A stretch of 64,000 nucleotides of DNA. Source: Pseudomonas lini (lineage in GTDB: Bacteria > Pseudomonadota > Gammaproteobacteria > Pseudomonadales > Pseudomonadaceae). Positions 24,065 to 35,637 of this stretch are shown one piece after another. The notes beneath the pieces are model-generated. The model saw nothing but the letters and a program-made list of their open reading frames with translations, was not told the origin of the DNA and made no database searches. The stretch covers positions 310,001 through 374,000 of the forward strand of contig NZ_JAUSSR010000002.1 of assembly GCF_030812475.1 (NCBI RefSeq), read 5' to 3'. Position 1 is the stretch's first letter. Each line of letters opens with the position of its first letter. A program made the position numbers and the translations under genes.

Positions 24065-26122
24065 ATGAGTTTCCAAGAACATCTCTCACGAATCCGCTCA
24101 CGGCTAGATTCCGTAGGGAAGCCAGGCGCCTTGCAGACCTCCTCAGATACTTCTGTAATCCTGCGTGATAGATGCGAAGACTCTTGGGCCCGCTGCTTCG
24201 CAAATGGTATGTCTCCGGATCAAAAGCCGGAGGTTCCTCAGGTAGAGGACTCACAGCTGCGTCGGATGCAAGATGAATTCGGACAGCAGGCATTCACTTT
24301 TGCGTTGAGTGAACTTAACGGTCTCATGTCTATGGTCAGTGCCGTCGGCTATAGCGCCAGCTTGGCGAATGCCCAAGGTGTGATTATCGCCGAGAGTGTT
24401 AAACCCCAGCAGGCTTTCTATTGTGAGAGCGATAAACTAGGGACAGTTTGGAGCGAAGACGTGGGAGGTACCAACGGCATTGGTACCTGCATAGCTGAAC
24501 AACGGCCTGTAGCCGTTTTCAGGGATGATCATTTCTATTTCGATCTGTCGTCCCAAGCCTGTGTTGCTGCACCCTTTTATAATCCTTGGGGGGAGCTACA
24601 GGGTGTTCTGAACCTCACTACCTGCAATCCTGATGTGGATGTCAATGCGCATCACATTGTCTATAACCTGGCCACTCGAAGCTCGGTTATGCTCGAGGAA
24701 CGGTTGTTTACCGAGCATTTCAGGGACTGTGTCATCCTGCAAATCTGCGACATCAACACCGCCGCTCAGATCATCGCCGTTGATGACAATGGCACTCTAC
24801 GGGGTGCTAGTAATAGCGCGCGGAAACGATTGGGTATCGAGGCGAAGCATATCGGTAAATCCAAGCTGTGGGAGGTTATCGATTGCCCGCAGTCAGCCAT
24901 CTCGTTGGAGTGTTTCCGATCACTGACGCGTGTGCGGACGCTAGTCCGTGATGAGTCCATTGATATGGTTTTGTTGAAGTGGGAGCGGGGTGAATCTCAA
25001 ATTGCAGTTACGGATAATAGGCCGCGCTCTAGCCGCCCCCAACCTAAGCCTCGGGAAACCTCCAGCTCTCTCGCCCGCTGTGCTGGACAGGATTCGACGA
25101 TGCTGCAAAACGTCAAACTTATCCGCAAGGTGATGAATAAAAATCTCCCCCTTCTTCTTTTGGGTGAGACAGGTGTCGGCAAGGACACGCTTGCGAAAGC
25201 GATCCACGAAGAGAGCGATCGTTGCCGTGGCCCTTATGTCGCTTTCAACTGTGCTGCCGTACCAGAGTCCCTGATTGATAGTGAGCTTTTTGGATATAGC
25301 AAAGGAGCGTTCACAGGTGCCAGCAAGGAAGGAAATCAGGGGCGTTTGCTGGAAGCCGATGGAGGGACTCTATTCCTGGATGAAATAGGCGATATGCCCC
25401 TTGCACTCCAGACGCGTTTGTTGCGAGTACTCGAGTCAGGAGAGGTGTCGCCTCTCGGGTCTGGTAAAGCAGTTAAGGTCAACCTGCAGATCATCGCGGC
25501 TACCAATCAAAGGCTTCACGAAAAAGTCGCTGATGGAACCTTTAGAGAGGATCTATTTTTCCGGCTCGCAGGGATGATTGTGAATATCCCACCGCTTCGT
25601 GAGCGTGAAGACAGGGCTCAACTGATTGAAACAGTCTTGGAGCTTGTGGTTGGTACGGATGACCTTCCAGAGATGAAGCCCGCTGCGTGGAAAAAGCTCC
25701 TCGATTATTCATGGCCTGGCAATGTCCGCGAGCTTAAACATGTCCTCCATCGTGCATCGCTCTTTGCTGAGGATGGTGTCATCAAGCCTTCGGATATCAC
25801 GCTACCTTTTGAGAATCGGATAAAAACGATCTCTGAGCGTTTGGAGGTGCCGGTTCATAAGGAGCCAGATATGCCACACAGCCGTGCAGGCGAATTGGAG
25901 AATGACTCATCTCCTGTTGTGGTGAATCGCAACCAATTGAGTAGCTCGCACGAGTTCATGAATCTTGACGCGCGCCAGGCACTCGCAAATCTTGAAGGGC
26001 AAACAATTCAGGCAGCCTTGTCTAGTCATGGTAATCAGATCGATCGGGCCGCCAAGGCTCTAGGAATGAGCAAGGCGACCCTCTACCGCAAGATCAAACG
26101 GTACGGAATTCGCACCGCTTAA
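24065..26122 (+). CDS. AcoR-like sigma-54-dependent transcriptional activator
   Basis: A 685-residue enhancer-binding protein. The N-terminal GAF-type sensor region (SEDVGGTNGIGTCIAEQRPVAVF near residue 135) matches AcoR/acetoin activators. The AAA+ domain has Walker A GETGVGKD (367-374), the sigma-54 contact motif GAFTGA (414-419) and Walker B GGTLFLDEIGDM, and the C-terminus is a Fis-type helix-turn-helix (RAAKALGMSKATLYRKIKRYG). ATG 24065 with GAAGG upstream gives the usual AcoR N-terminus. It sits between the two arms of the cluster, which together carry five sigma-54 promoters, and is very probably their common activator. The effector should be the pathway substrate or an early intermediate. 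Confidence 0.92.
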   Translation: MSFQEHLSRIRSRLDSVGKPGALQTSSDTSVILRDRCEDSWARCFANGMSPDQKPEVPQVEDSQLRRMQDEFGQQAFTFALSELNGLMSMVSAVGYSASLANAQGVIIAESVKPQQAFYCESDKLGTVWSEDVGGTNGIGTCIAEQRPVAVFRDDHFYFDLSSQACVAAPFYNPWGELQGVLNLTTCNPDVDVNAHHIVYNLATRSSVMLEERLFTEHFRDCVILQICDINTAAQIIAVDDNGTLRGASNSARKRLGIEAKHIGKSKLWEVIDCPQSAISLECFRSLTRVRTLVRDESIDMVLLKWERGESQIAVTDNRPRSSRPQPKPRETSSSLARCAGQDSTMLQNVKLIRKVMNKNLPLLLLGETGVGKDTLAKAIHEESDRCRGPYVAFNCAAVPESLIDSELFGYSKGAFTGASKEGNQGRLLEADGGTLFLDEIGDMPLALQTRLLRVLESGEVSPLGSGKAVKVNLQIIAATNQRLHEKVADGTFREDLFFRLAGMIVNIPPLREREDRAQLIETVLELVVGTDDLPEMKPAAWKKLLDYSWPGNVRELKHVLHRASLFAEDGVIKPSDITLPFENRIKTISERLEVPVHKEPDMPHSRAGELENDSSPVVVNRNQLSSSHEFMNLDARQALANLEGQTIQAALSSHGNQIDRAAKALGMSKATLYRKIKRYGIRTA

Positions 26123-26135
26123 ACCACGTGTAAAG

Positions 26136-26172
26136 AAGGCCAGCTAACGCTTGTTAGCTGGCCTTTTTTTTC
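26136..26172 (+). terminator. Strong intrinsic terminator after the activator gene
   Basis: Perfect 13-bp arms AAGGCCAGCTAAC (26136-26148) and GTTAGCTGGCCTT (26153-26165), then a T tract. It isolates the activator gene from the sigma-54 unit that follows. Confidence 0.92.
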
Positions 26173-26258
26173 GTTGCAAAAGTGATTCTCTCGTCTCAAC
26201 GTTGCGTTCAGTAAATTTATCATGAGCTAACACTATGTTTTTAAAAGCTTTTTTATAA

Positions 26259-26274
26259 TGGCACAGCAATTGCC
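26259..26274 (+). promoter_or_regulatory. Sigma-54 promoter of the reductase/ribB unit
   Basis: TGGCAC-AGCAA-TTGCC, a strong -24/-12 match. An ATG at 26258 overlaps it and must be upstream of the transcription start (near 26286), so the downstream coding region has to begin at 26333. The stretch 26165-26215 contains CGTTGC-type half sites that could be enhancers. Confidence 0.8.
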
Positions 26275-26332
26275 TTATTGGTTAAAAGGCTTCTGTACGA
26301 CGCGGGAGCTTCCAATCAAAGGTAATGCCGGG

Positions 26333-27292
26333 ATGTTGTCTGCCACCTCTCAACCAGATTCTCGCAGCGTACTGCTTTTGGATGATGACGCTGCCGACGG
26401 GTACTTCTCTCTTCTGCGCAGTAAAGCGCCTGAGATTACGGTTTTTCCTATCTCGGATGTGTACTCGCAATCTGATTGCCCAGCTGATGTATGGTTTGGA
26501 GCACCGGATAAAGCTGCACGTTTGTTAATCCAAGGGTGGAAGCCTCGTTGGTTGCAGTTGACATGGGCAGGTTTTTCACCTCTTTTGAAATCCTCTATGC
26601 CTGATGACTATTTATTGAGTCGTGCTGTTGATGTTTTCGGTCAGCCGATGTTGGAGTACGTTCTATTTCACATGCTGGCACATGTAAAGCCAGGTATGAG
26701 TTGTTCGGAAAATCAGGAACGCTTTATTTGGGGAACGGCTGAATCCGGCACCCTTCACGGGCAAAGAGTCATGCTCGTTGGTGCTGGGAATATCGGGCTT
26801 TACGTTGCACAACGGTTAACCTGTTTGGGAATGCAGGTGGTTGGCGTACAGCGTGCGCCTAAAGAAAGTGAGCATCTGCTCGCCACGTATGACTTGGATT
26901 CATTTTACGAACATCTCGATGAAGTTGATTTCGTCGTCAATATTCTTCCTGATACACCTGAAACCAGAAACCTGTTTGATCGAAAACTCTTCAATTTGAT
27001 GAAGCCCAGTGCGTTGTTCATCAACATTGGACGGGGATCAGCAGTCGTCGACGCCGATTTAGTGGAGGCAATCGGTAACAATCGTATCGCTGCTGCAGTG
27101 CTTGACGTTTTTCACCATGAGCCACTGCCGCCTTCGCATCAATTCTGGATAACACCAAATATCACGATTACGCCCCATATTGCCGGGCCGGCAAACCCTG
27201 AAATGATGGTTGATGCGTTCTTGTCAAACTTTGAACGATTCATTTCAAACCGGCCGTTGAAAGGAAGCGTGGATCTCAGTCGTGGTTATTGA
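26333..27292 (+). CDS. D-2-hydroxyacid dehydrogenase, glyoxylate/hydroxypyruvate reductase-like
   Basis: A 319-residue NAD(P)-dependent 2-hydroxyacid dehydrogenase. The Rossmann motif VMLVGAGNIGLYVAQRL, the catalytic Arg in FINIGRGSAVVD, Glu in DVFHHEPLP and His in ITPHIAGPA are present. The N-terminal domain (KPRWLQLTWAGFSPLL) is like GhrA-type glyoxylate/hydroxypyruvate reductases. The start ATG 26333 (AAAGG about ten bases upstream) is chosen because the longer frame from 26258 begins inside a sigma-54 promoter. It would interconvert glyoxylate/glycolate or hydroxypyruvate/glycerate, fitting the serine-glycine products expected from the neighbouring glycine cleavage operon. Confidence 0.82.
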   Translation: MLSATSQPDSRSVLLLDDDAADGYFSLLRSKAPEITVFPISDVYSQSDCPADVWFGAPDKAARLLIQGWKPRWLQLTWAGFSPLLKSSMPDDYLLSRAVDVFGQPMLEYVLFHMLAHVKPGMSCSENQERFIWGTAESGTLHGQRVMLVGAGNIGLYVAQRLTCLGMQVVGVQRAPKESEHLLATYDLDSFYEHLDEVDFVVNILPDTPETRNLFDRKLFNLMKPSALFINIGRGSAVVDADLVEAIGNNRIAAAVLDVFHHEPLPPSHQFWITPNITITPHIAGPANPEMMVDAFLSNFERFISNRPLKGSVDLSRGY

Positions 27293-27318
27293 ACAAGCGT
27301 AAAAATTAATTTCTGCGG

Positions 27319-27336
27319 TTGCGAAAGTGATCGCAA
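27319..27336. promoter_or_regulatory. Inverted repeat between reductase and ribB genes
   Basis: TTGCGA-N6-TCGCAA, a perfect 6-6-6 inverted repeat. It resembles the TCGC/GCGA elements near the other sigma-54 promoters, although the half-sites face the opposite way. It could be a binding site acting on ribB or on the gcvH promoter. Confidence 0.4.
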
Positions 27337-27403
27337 AAAAACATCGACCTATCCCTGGTTTTGAATGCCCGGCCCAGCGCCAGGCTTGTTCGGAGAATAA
27401 GAA

Positions 27404-28093
27404 ATGTCCAACTCTATCCTATCGCGTTTTCCCAACGTGCTCGCTGCTATGAGCGCTTATAAGGCAGGGCGCCCAGTAGTATTAGTCGACGATTTTGATC
27501 GAGAAAATGAAGCTGACCTAGTCGTGGCCGCTCAGAATATGTCAGTTCAAAGCATGGCCATGATGATTCGAGATGGTAGTGGCATTGTCTGTCTTTGCCT
27601 GGACGAACAAACCGTCGACATGCTACGGCTTAAGCCAATGGTTCCACTAAACGAGTCGCGGTATGCAACCGGCTTCACTGTGAGTATTGAAGCTGCTGAA
27701 GGCATCACGACGGGTGTCTCTGCTGCGGACAGGGTGACTACCGTACAGGCCGCTTTAGCATCAGACACATTCAATCGTCGTATTGTTAGCCCGGGTCATA
27801 TGTTCCCGTTGAAGGCTAGATCTGGAGGCGTCTTGGAGCGTCGTGGTCACACCGAAGGGAGTGTCGAAATCGCAATCCTGGCAGGCATGCGCCCAGCAGC
27901 CGTGCTTTGTGAATTGATGAATCCAGACGGAACAATGACTCGTGGGAATGACATTGAGGCGTACGCCGCACGTTACAGGTTACCAATACTGACAATCGCG
28001 GAGCTTGTAGAGTGCAGGCTTGCGTTGGAGGCTGAGCAACTGTCATCGATGGCTAAGCATTCGATTGTCCATGGGCATGCAATTGCCGTTTAA
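27404..28093 (+). CDS. ribB: 3,4-dihydroxy-2-butanone-4-phosphate synthase
   Basis: A 229-residue RibB, single domain without a fused GTP cyclohydrolase II. The acidic active-site loop [12 protein letters not shown] (residues 29-40) and [13 protein letters not shown] (146-158) are intact. It makes the four-carbon unit for riboflavin from ribulose 5-phosphate. Its position inside the catabolic regulon, together with ribH at 9283, suggests extra flavin supply for several flavoenzymes. No FMN riboswitch is visible upstream, so it is probably controlled with the regulon rather than by flavin. Confidence 0.92.
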   Translation: MSNSILSRFPNVLAAMSAYKAGRPVVLVDDFDRENEADLVVAAQNMSVQSMAMMIRDGSGIVCLCLDEQTVDMLRLKPMVPLNESRYATGFTVSIEAAEGITTGVSAADRVTTVQAALASDTFNRRIVSPGHMFPLKARSGGVLERRGHTEGSVEIAILAGMRPAAVLCELMNPDGTMTRGNDIEAYAARYRLPILTIAELVECRLALEAEQLSSMAKHSIVHGHAIAV

Positions 28094-28492
28094 ATGCTCT
28101 CTGAGTTTCTCATTAATGCAAAAAATTTTTCACCACAAGATCAAGATTGATAGTTGGTAAAGCTCTGTGGTGTCGAAGTTAAGGGTATTAAAGTATTGTA
28201 AACTCACGAGGATTATCTGTTTGATCATTCGGGTGATAACGTTTTAAGATGCTGGGACGGTTCTGTTTAGATGGGATGAATCGCTCTCAAGATTGATAAA
28301 TTTTGCTGCCGCTAATGCACCGCGATTGGCTTTATTGGGTGACATCGATAAGAGCTGCTTTGCTGTTTTCGTATGTTTTTGTAATGCATGTGTTTTCGTT
28401 GATTTTATTTTGTTGGCACTCCAATTGCAGTGTCCGCTTAGACCTGGATTTTACTAGGCTCCATCATCCTTAAACGGCTTCAAGGACTTATT
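28094..28492. other. Regulatory gap before the glycine cleavage operon
   Basis: A 399-base AT-rich gap with no supported gene. It carries the sigma-54 promoter at 28414-28429. I found no convincing TCGC/GCGA inverted repeat in it, so the enhancer for this promoter is unidentified or may be the repeat at 27319. Confidence 0.5.
28414..28429 (+). promoter_or_regulatory. Sigma-54 promoter of the glycine cleavage operon
   Basis: TGGCAC-TCCAA-TTGCA, an essentially consensus -24/-12 element, 63 bases before the gcvH start. In P. aeruginosa the second glycine cleavage operon is also sigma-54 dependent through the activator GcsR, which is of a different (TyrR-like) type from the AcoR-like activator here. 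Confidence 0.88.
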
Positions 28493-28867
28493 ATGAAATT
28501 GCGTTTTACTCATGATCACGAATGGCTTCGTCTTGAAGAAACTGGCGAGATCACAGTAGGTATCACCAACTTTGCTCAAGAAGCATTGGGTGATGTGGTG
28601 TTCGTCCAACTTCCAGATTTATCTTCCTTTGAAGCAGGTGCCGAAGTGGTCGTTCTTGAGTCGGTGAAGGCTGCTAGCAACATCACTATGCCGATTGCAG
28701 CAGAGATAGTTGCAGTGAATCCTGCGGTATCTGAAGAGCCTGAGTTGGTTAATGCATCCCCTATGGACTCTGGTTGGTTCTTCCGTATTCGTCCTCACGA
28801 TAAGTCTGCATTCAATCAATTGATGGATCAAGACGGTTATGAACAATACCTGGCGGAAAATTCCTGA
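28493..28867 (+). CDS. gcvH: Glycine cleavage system H protein
   Basis: A 124-residue lipoyl carrier protein. The lipoylation site is Lys59 in VVLESVKAASNITMP, and the surrounding beta-barrel (HDHEWLRLEETGEITVGITNFAQEALGDVVF) is complete. It shuttles the aminomethyl group between the P, T and L proteins. It is the first gene of gcvH-gcvP-glyA-sdaA-gcvT-lipA, 12 bases before gcvP. The encoded lipA may serve its lipoylation. No dihydrolipoamide dehydrogenase (L protein) gene is in the operon; a housekeeping one must be used. Confidence 0.96.
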   Translation: MKLRFTHDHEWLRLEETGEITVGITNFAQEALGDVVFVQLPDLSSFEAGAEVVVLESVKAASNITMPIAAEIVAVNPAVSEEPELVNASPMDSGWFFRIRPHDKSAFNQLMDQDGYEQYLAENS

Positions 28868-28879
28868 GGTGAACAGACA

Positions 28880-31747
28880 ATGACCACTCCAATTTCTCTT
28901 GATACACGTGATGAATTTGTTGCTCGTCACATCGGCCCTCGTGACAAAGATGTTCGTGAAATGTTGGAGGCTGTCGGTTACGACTCTCTCGAAAATTTAA
29001 TTGAGAGCGTTGTACCTGATGCGATCAAAGGGACAAGCGTACTCGAGCAATCTATTGGACAGGGTGAAGCGCAGGCGCTTTCCGATTTGAAAGCTATTGC
29101 GTCCAAGAATGAGCTGTTTAGTACGTATATAGGCCAAGGCTATTATCCATGCTTTACGCCAGCACCAATCTTACGCAATTTGCTTGAAAATCCTGCTTGG
29201 TACACAGCTTATACCCCTTATCAACCAGAGATTTCACAAGGGCGACTCGAAGCGCTGCTGAATTTCCAAACACTCGTGAGTGATCTCACTGGAATGGACA
29301 TTGCCAATGCTTCGCTTCTTGATGAAGCGACTGCGGCTGCTGAAGCTATGACCTTTTGCCAGCGCCTTTCAAAAAACAAGGCCCCGGCGTTCTTCGCTTC
29401 TCAACACTGCCATCCACAAACCCTGGAAGTACTACGTACCAGATCTGAACCACTGGGCATTGATGTAGTTGTAGGCGATGAGAATGAGTTGCTTGAGGAA
29501 GGGATGGATGGCTACTTTGGCTTGCTCCTCCAGTACCCAGCAAGCACCGGTGGTATTACCGATTATCGAGCGCTGATCACCAAAGCTCATGAGCTCGGCA
29601 CTCTGGTCGCGGTTGCTGCCGATCTGCTGGCTTTGACCCTGCTGACCCCTCCTGGTGAGTTTGGGGCCGATGTAGTTTTGGGGAGCGCACAGCGATTCGG
29701 CGTTCCTTTGGGTTTCGGCGGCCCACACGCAGCGTTCTTTGCAACTCGTGATGCTTTCAAAAGGGACATGCCTGGGCGTTTGGTTGGTGTTTCGATTGAT
29801 CGCCATAGCAGACCCGCTCTGCGCCTAGCTATGCAGACTCGCGAACAGCATATTCGCCGTGAAAAGGCGACGAGCAACATCTGCACAGCTCAGGTGTTGT
29901 TGGCCAATATTGCGAGTACGTATGCCGTTTACCACGGCCCAGCAGGATTGAAAAACATTGCTAATCGAATTCATCGATTGACCACGATTTTGGCTAAGGG
30001 ATTAGAAGAGCTGGGTCATCATGTGGAGCAACATTATTTCTTCGATACTCTCAGTGTCATCACTGCGCGGCCTTCGCCCGAAATCGTAGCTAACGCGAAA
30101 AACGCTCGCATCAATGTGCGCATTTTGGATGATCAGCGTGTTGGTGTTTCTATCGACGAAACGTGCACTCCCGAATCCATTTCTGCGTTGTGGGCTGTGT
30201 TCACTGCTGCAGATCAGGAAGTGCCTAATTTCGACAATATGGCCGATTTGGCCAGCGCCCGTATACCAACACAACTCATTCGAGAGTCACGGTTCCTGAC
30301 TCACGAAGTTTTCAACCGCTATCACTCCGAAACTGAGCTGATGCGGTATCTGCGCAAGCTCGCCGACAAAGACCTAGCTTTGGATCGCACCATGATCCCG
30401 CTGGGGTCATGCACCATGAAACTCAACGCGGCGAGTGAGATGATCCCGGTAACATGGCCAGAGTTCGGCTCGTTGCATCCTTTCGCTCCGGTGGAGCAGA
30501 CCAAGGGTTACCAAGAGTTAACCCGAGAGCTTGAAGCAATGCTCTGTGCGGCAACAGGCTATGACGCCGTCTCGCTCCAGCCAAACGCGGGATCGCAAGG
30601 TGAATATGCTGGTCTGTTGGCAATCCGAGCGTACCACAAGAGTCGTGGCGAAGCCGGTCGAGATGTTTGCCTGATCCCATCATCAGCGCATGGCACAAAC
30701 CCCGCTACTGCTCAAATGGCCGGCATGCGTGTCGTCGTTGTCGCTTGCGATGCGCGCGGTAACGTCGATGTAGATGATCTTCTCGCCAAGGCTGAGAAAC
30801 ATCGCACTCAGCTTGCTGCCCTGATGATCACATACCCTTCAACTCACGGTGTTTTTGAGAAGCGCATCGGTGAAATCTGCGACATCGTGCACAAGCACGG
30901 AGGCCAGGTCTATATCGATGGTGCAAACATGAATGCCATGGTGGGACTGTGCGCACCAGGCCAGTTTGGTGGGGATGTTTCTCACCTCAACCTGCACAAA
31001 ACTTTCTGCATTCCTCATGGTGGAGGGGGCCCTGGTGTTGGGCCCATTGGCGTGAAATCTCACCTTGCACCTTATTTGCCAGGGCATGGCCATATGGAAA
31101 GCAAGCATGGTGCAGTGAGCGCCGCGCCATTTGGTAGCGCGAGTATTTTACCAATCACCTGGATGTACATCCGGATGATGGGTGGGCAGGGTCTGAAGCG
31201 TGCTTCTGAACTCGCAATTCTTAGTGCGAACTACATCGCACGACGTTTGGAAGAACACTACCCAGTCCTTTACACCGGTGAAAACGGGTTAGTCGCGCAC
31301 GAATGCATACTTGATGTCCGCCCTATCAAAGACAGCAGTGGCATCAGCGTAGAGGATGTCGCAAAGCGCTTGATTGATTTCGGCTTCCACGCTCCGACGA
31401 TGTCTTTTCCCGTTGCTGGAACCTTGATGGTTGAGCCAACAGAAAGTGAATCAAAAGAAGAGCTCGATCGCTTCTGTGACGCGATGATTTGTATCCGTGA
31501 AGAGATCCGCGCGGTCGAGCGCGGTGACTTACATCAAGACGACAACCCCCTCAAAAACGCGCCTCATACAGCTGCTGAGTTGGCAGGTGAGTGGAATCAC
31601 TCCTATAGCCGCGAACAGGCAGTGTTTCCGACGACTTCGGTTCAGGAAAATAAATACTGGCCGCCGGTTGGACGCGTAGACAACGTCTACGGCGATCGAA
31701 ATCTGTCGTGTGCTTGCCCACCAATGTCTGTGTATCAAGACGCCTGA
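28880..31747 (+). CDS. gcvP: Glycine dehydrogenase (decarboxylating), P protein
   Basis: A full-length 955-residue P protein with fused N- and C-terminal halves. The PLP lysine is Lys707 in [37 protein letters not shown] at the N-terminus and [14 protein letters not shown] near 570 are conserved. It decarboxylates glycine and loads the remaining aminomethyl group on GcvH. The gene is intact, in the usual Pseudomonas gcvH-gcvP-glyA order. Confidence 0.96.
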   Translation: MTTPISLDTRDEFVARHIGPRDKDVREMLEAVGYDSLENLIESVVPDAIKGTSVLEQSIGQGEAQALSDLKAIASKNELFSTYIGQGYYPCFTPAPILRNLLENPAWYTAYTPYQPEISQGRLEALLNFQTLVSDLTGMDIANASLLDEATAAAEAMTFCQRLSKNKAPAFFASQHCHPQTLEVLRTRSEPLGIDVVVGDENELLEEGMDGYFGLLLQYPASTGGITDYRALITKAHELGTLVAVAADLLALTLLTPPGEFGADVVLGSAQRFGVPLGFGGPHAAFFATRDAFKRDMPGRLVGVSIDRHSRPALRLAMQTREQHIRREKATSNICTAQVLLANIASTYAVYHGPAGLKNIANRIHRLTTILAKGLEELGHHVEQHYFFDTLSVITARPSPEIVANAKNARINVRILDDQRVGVSIDETCTPESISALWAVFTAADQEVPNFDNMADLASARIPTQLIRESRFLTHEVFNRYHSETELMRYLRKLADKDLALDRTMIPLGSCTMKLNAASEMIPVTWPEFGSLHPFAPVEQTKGYQELTRELEAMLCAATGYDAVSLQPNAGSQGEYAGLLAIRAYHKSRGEAGRDVCLIPSSAHGTNPATAQMAGMRVVVVACDARGNVDVDDLLAKAEKHRTQLAALMITYPSTHGVFEKRIGEICDIVHKHGGQVYIDGANMNAMVGLCAPGQFGGDVSHLNLHKTFCIPHGGGGPGVGPIGVKSHLAPYLPGHGHMESKHGAVSAAPFGSASILPITWMYIRMMGGQGLKRASELAILSANYIARRLEEHYPVLYTGENGLVAHECILDVRPIKDSSGISVEDVAKRLIDFGFHAPTMSFPVAGTLMVEPTESESKEELDRFCDAMICIREEIRAVERGDLHQDDNPLKNAPHTAAELAGEWNHSYSREQAVFPTTSVQENKYWPPVGRVDNVYGDRNLSCACPPMSVYQDA

Positions 31748-31808
31748 CTCAGGTCTGAACCAGGGAAGCACGGCAGCCCCGTGCTTCCCCTCAATTGAGG
31801 AGAATTTC

Positions 31809-33062
<1,254 letters not shown>

Positions 33063-33092
33063 AGCTCTCCGAACGCTAAGTTGGAGTCGTAC

Positions 33093-34469
33093 ATGTCACT
33101 CAGTGTTTTTGATCTGTTCAAAGTAGGTATTGGGCCATCCAGTTCCCACACCGTTGGGCCTATGCGTGCGGCCGTGACGTTCGTTGAGGGCCTGGAACGC
33201 GATGGCCTTTTGCACACAGTGCATTCGGTAAAAGTCGAGTTGTACGGCTCGTTAGGTGCGACCGGGAAGGGGCATGGCAGTGATAAAGCGGTGCTTCTTG
33301 GCTTAGAAGGCGATTATCCCGACAAGGTTGAAACCAGCAGTGTCGATGGCCGCTTAATCGAAATCAGGGCCGACAATAGTCTCAACCTCTTAGGTAAAAA
33401 GCGGATTCGGTTTGTAGAGAAAGAACATCTTGCGATGATTCGCAAGCCTCTACCGTTTCACCCGAATGGAATGATCTTTCGAGCATTCGATGAAGCGGGC
33501 CTTCAGGTGCGAAGTCGGAAGTATTACTCGGTTGGGGGCGGCTTCGTGGTTGATGAAGATGCTGCGGGGCACGACCGTATTGTAAAGGACAAAACGCCGT
33601 TGCCGTTTCCCTTTCGCAGTGGCGATCAGCTCTTGTCATTGTGCGAGCAACATGGGCTTTCCATTAGTCAGCTGATGGCTCGAAATGAAGAGGTTTGGCG
33701 TCCGGCTTCGGAAACAACTCATGGGTTGATGCATATCTGGAGTGTTATGCAGGACTGCGTTCGCGCAGGCTGCAATAACGAAGGAATCATGCCTGGCGGC
33801 CTCAAGGTCAAACGACGTGCTGCGAATCTCTACCGCCAACTCCGTGTCAGTCCTGAGGCAGGACTTAGGGACAATCTTTCAGTCTTGGACTGGGTGAATC
33901 TCTATGCATTGGCAGTCAATGAGGAGAATGCGAGTGGTGGCCGTGTGGTTACAGCACCTACGAATGGCGCTGCGGGAATTATTCCGGCTGTTCTTCACTA
34001 CTACGTCAACTTCATCAGTAGTGCCAGTGAAGAGGGGGTGCAGCGATTCCTGCTCACCGCGGCTGCAATAGGCATTCTTTACAAGGAAAACGCTTCAATT
34101 TCTGGAGCAGAGGTGGGTTGCCAAGGCGAAGTAGGGGTGGCCTGTTCCATGGCTGCGGGCGCTCTTTGTGAAGTTCTGGGAGGGACTCCTCGTCAGGTCG
34201 AGAACGCTGCAGAAATAGGCATGGAGCATAACTTGGGACTGACCTGCGACCCCATCGGAGGGTTGGTTCAGGTGCCGTGTATCGAACGCAATGCGATGGG
34301 CTCTGTGAAAGCCATCAATGCTGCCCGTATGGCACTGAGAGGCAACGGAGATCACTACGTTTCGCTCGACAAGGTCATTCGAACCATGCGCCAGACCGGC
34401 GCCGATATGAAGACCAAATACAAAGAGACGGCTCGCGGTGGATTAGCCGTCAACATTATTGAATGCTGA
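33093..34469 (+). CDS. sdaA: L-serine ammonia-lyase (iron-sulfur type)
   Basis: A 458-residue single-chain [4Fe-4S] L-serine dehydratase. The beta domain starts with [21 protein letters not shown]; the alpha domain has [17 protein letters not shown] and [19 protein letters not shown] with a cluster cysteine, and [19 protein letters not shown] with two more. It converts serine to pyruvate and ammonia. ATG 33093 has TTGGAG seven bases upstream. Together with GcvHPT and GlyA it turns two glycines into pyruvate, allowing glycine to serve as a carbon and nitrogen source. Confidence 0.95.
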   Translation: MSLSVFDLFKVGIGPSSSHTVGPMRAAVTFVEGLERDGLLHTVHSVKVELYGSLGATGKGHGSDKAVLLGLEGDYPDKVETSSVDGRLIEIRADNSLNLLGKKRIRFVEKEHLAMIRKPLPFHPNGMIFRAFDEAGLQVRSRKYYSVGGGFVVDEDAAGHDRIVKDKTPLPFPFRSGDQLLSLCEQHGLSISQLMARNEEVWRPASETTHGLMHIWSVMQDCVRAGCNNEGIMPGGLKVKRRAANLYRQLRVSPEAGLRDNLSVLDWVNLYALAVNEENASGGRVVTAPTNGAAGIIPAVLHYYVNFISSASEEGVQRFLLTAAAIGILYKENASISGAEVGCQGEVGVACSMAAGALCEVLGGTPRQVENAAEIGMEHNLGLTCDPIGGLVQVPCIERNAMGSVKAINAARMALRGNGDHYVSLDKVIRTMRQTGADMKTKYKETARGGLAVNIIEC

Positions 34470-34502
34470 GGTTCGATCCCCAGCTGTACGAAGGGTTTAT
34501 TG

Positions 34503-35624
34503 ATGACTAGCGAATCTTTGAAACGTACACCACTTCATGATCTTCATGTGGAGCTTGGCGCACGAATGGTACCGTTCGCAGGCTATGAAATGCCTGTTCA
34601 ATACCCTTTGGGTGTGATGAAAGAGCATCTTCATACTCGCGAGCAGGCAGGTCTGTTTGACGTCAGTCACATGGGGCAAATTCGCCTGCACGGGAAGGGC
34701 GCATCTGCTGCACTTGAGTCTCTTGTACCTGTCGACATACAAGATTTACCAGTGGGGATGCAGCGTTACGCGCTCTTCACTAATGAGCACGGTGGCATTC
34801 TCGATGACTTGATGGTCGCGAACGCCGGTGATCACCTATTTGTCGTCGTCAACGCGGCATGCAAAGAGCAAGACCTTGCTCATCTTAGGCTTTACCTCGA
34901 AGGTCAGTGCGAAGTTGAAGAGCTTTTTGAAAGCCGAGCCTTGCTCGCATTGCAGGGGCCCCTGGCTGCACAAGCGTTGGGCCGCCTTGCACCCGCAGTA
35001 ACTGAAATGACGTTCATGCAGTCCCGAGCGGTGGAAATCATTGGCATATCTTGTTACGTCAGCCGCTCCGGCTACACGGGAGAAGACGGGTATGAAATTT
35101 CGGTTCCGGTAGAGCAAGCGAACGAGTTAGCTCGAGCGTTACTGGCGCAGCCTGAAGTTAAAGCGATCGGTTTAGGCGCACGTGATTCGCTGCGTTTAGA
35201 GGCGGGGTTATGTCTCTACGGTCATGACATGACCTCGTCACTAACGCCAATTGAAGCGAGCCTTGTATGGGCTATTTCGAAAGCGCGCCGTATCGATGGT
35301 ATCCGAGCTGGTGGCTTTCCTGGTGCTTCTCACATCTTTGCTCAACAGAAGGAAGGCGTGAGCAAGAAGCGCGTAGGTCTGTTGCCTCTGGAGCGTATTC
35401 CAGTCCGTGAGGGCGTAGTAATTTATTCGGAAGAAGGTTCGATCATCGGCCAAGTTTCCAGTGGCGGTTTTGGCCCAACGTTGGGAGCACCAGTCGCAAT
35501 GGGATATGTCGAATCAGCTTTTGCTGCTTTGGACTCGGTGGTCTACGCCGATGTCCGAGGTAAGCACATTCCTATGCGCGTGACGAAGACGCCTTTCGTG
35601 CCTCAACGCTACTACCGCGGTTAA
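34503..35624 (+). CDS. gcvT: Glycine cleavage system aminomethyltransferase, T protein
   Basis: A 373-residue folate-dependent T protein. Typical segments are [20 protein letters not shown] near residue 20, [13 protein letters not shown] near 51, the folate-binding [16 protein letters not shown] near 186, and the [18 protein letters not shown] block near 224. It releases ammonia and makes methylene-THF. ATG 34503 follows AAGGG by seven bases. It is placed after sdaA as in the P. aeruginosa gcvH2-gcvP2-glyA2-sdaA-gcvT2 operon. Confidence 0.95.
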   Translation: MTSESLKRTPLHDLHVELGARMVPFAGYEMPVQYPLGVMKEHLHTREQAGLFDVSHMGQIRLHGKGASAALESLVPVDIQDLPVGMQRYALFTNEHGGILDDLMVANAGDHLFVVVNAACKEQDLAHLRLYLEGQCEVEELFESRALLALQGPLAAQALGRLAPAVTEMTFMQSRAVEIIGISCYVSRSGYTGEDGYEISVPVEQANELARALLAQPEVKAIGLGARDSLRLEAGLCLYGHDMTSSLTPIEASLVWAISKARRIDGIRAGGFPGASHIFAQQKEGVSKKRVGLLPLERIPVREGVVIYSEEGSIIGQVSSGGFGPTLGAPVAMGYVESAFAALDSVVYADVRGKHIPMRVTKTPFVPQRYYRG

Positions 35625-35637
35625 AGGATCGATTGTA

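Noticed and set aside
27360..27395. Possible sigma-54 element before ribB
   Set aside because: The GG and GC pairs are spaced wrongly (8 or 11 bases instead of 10), so it is not a credible -24/-12 promoter.
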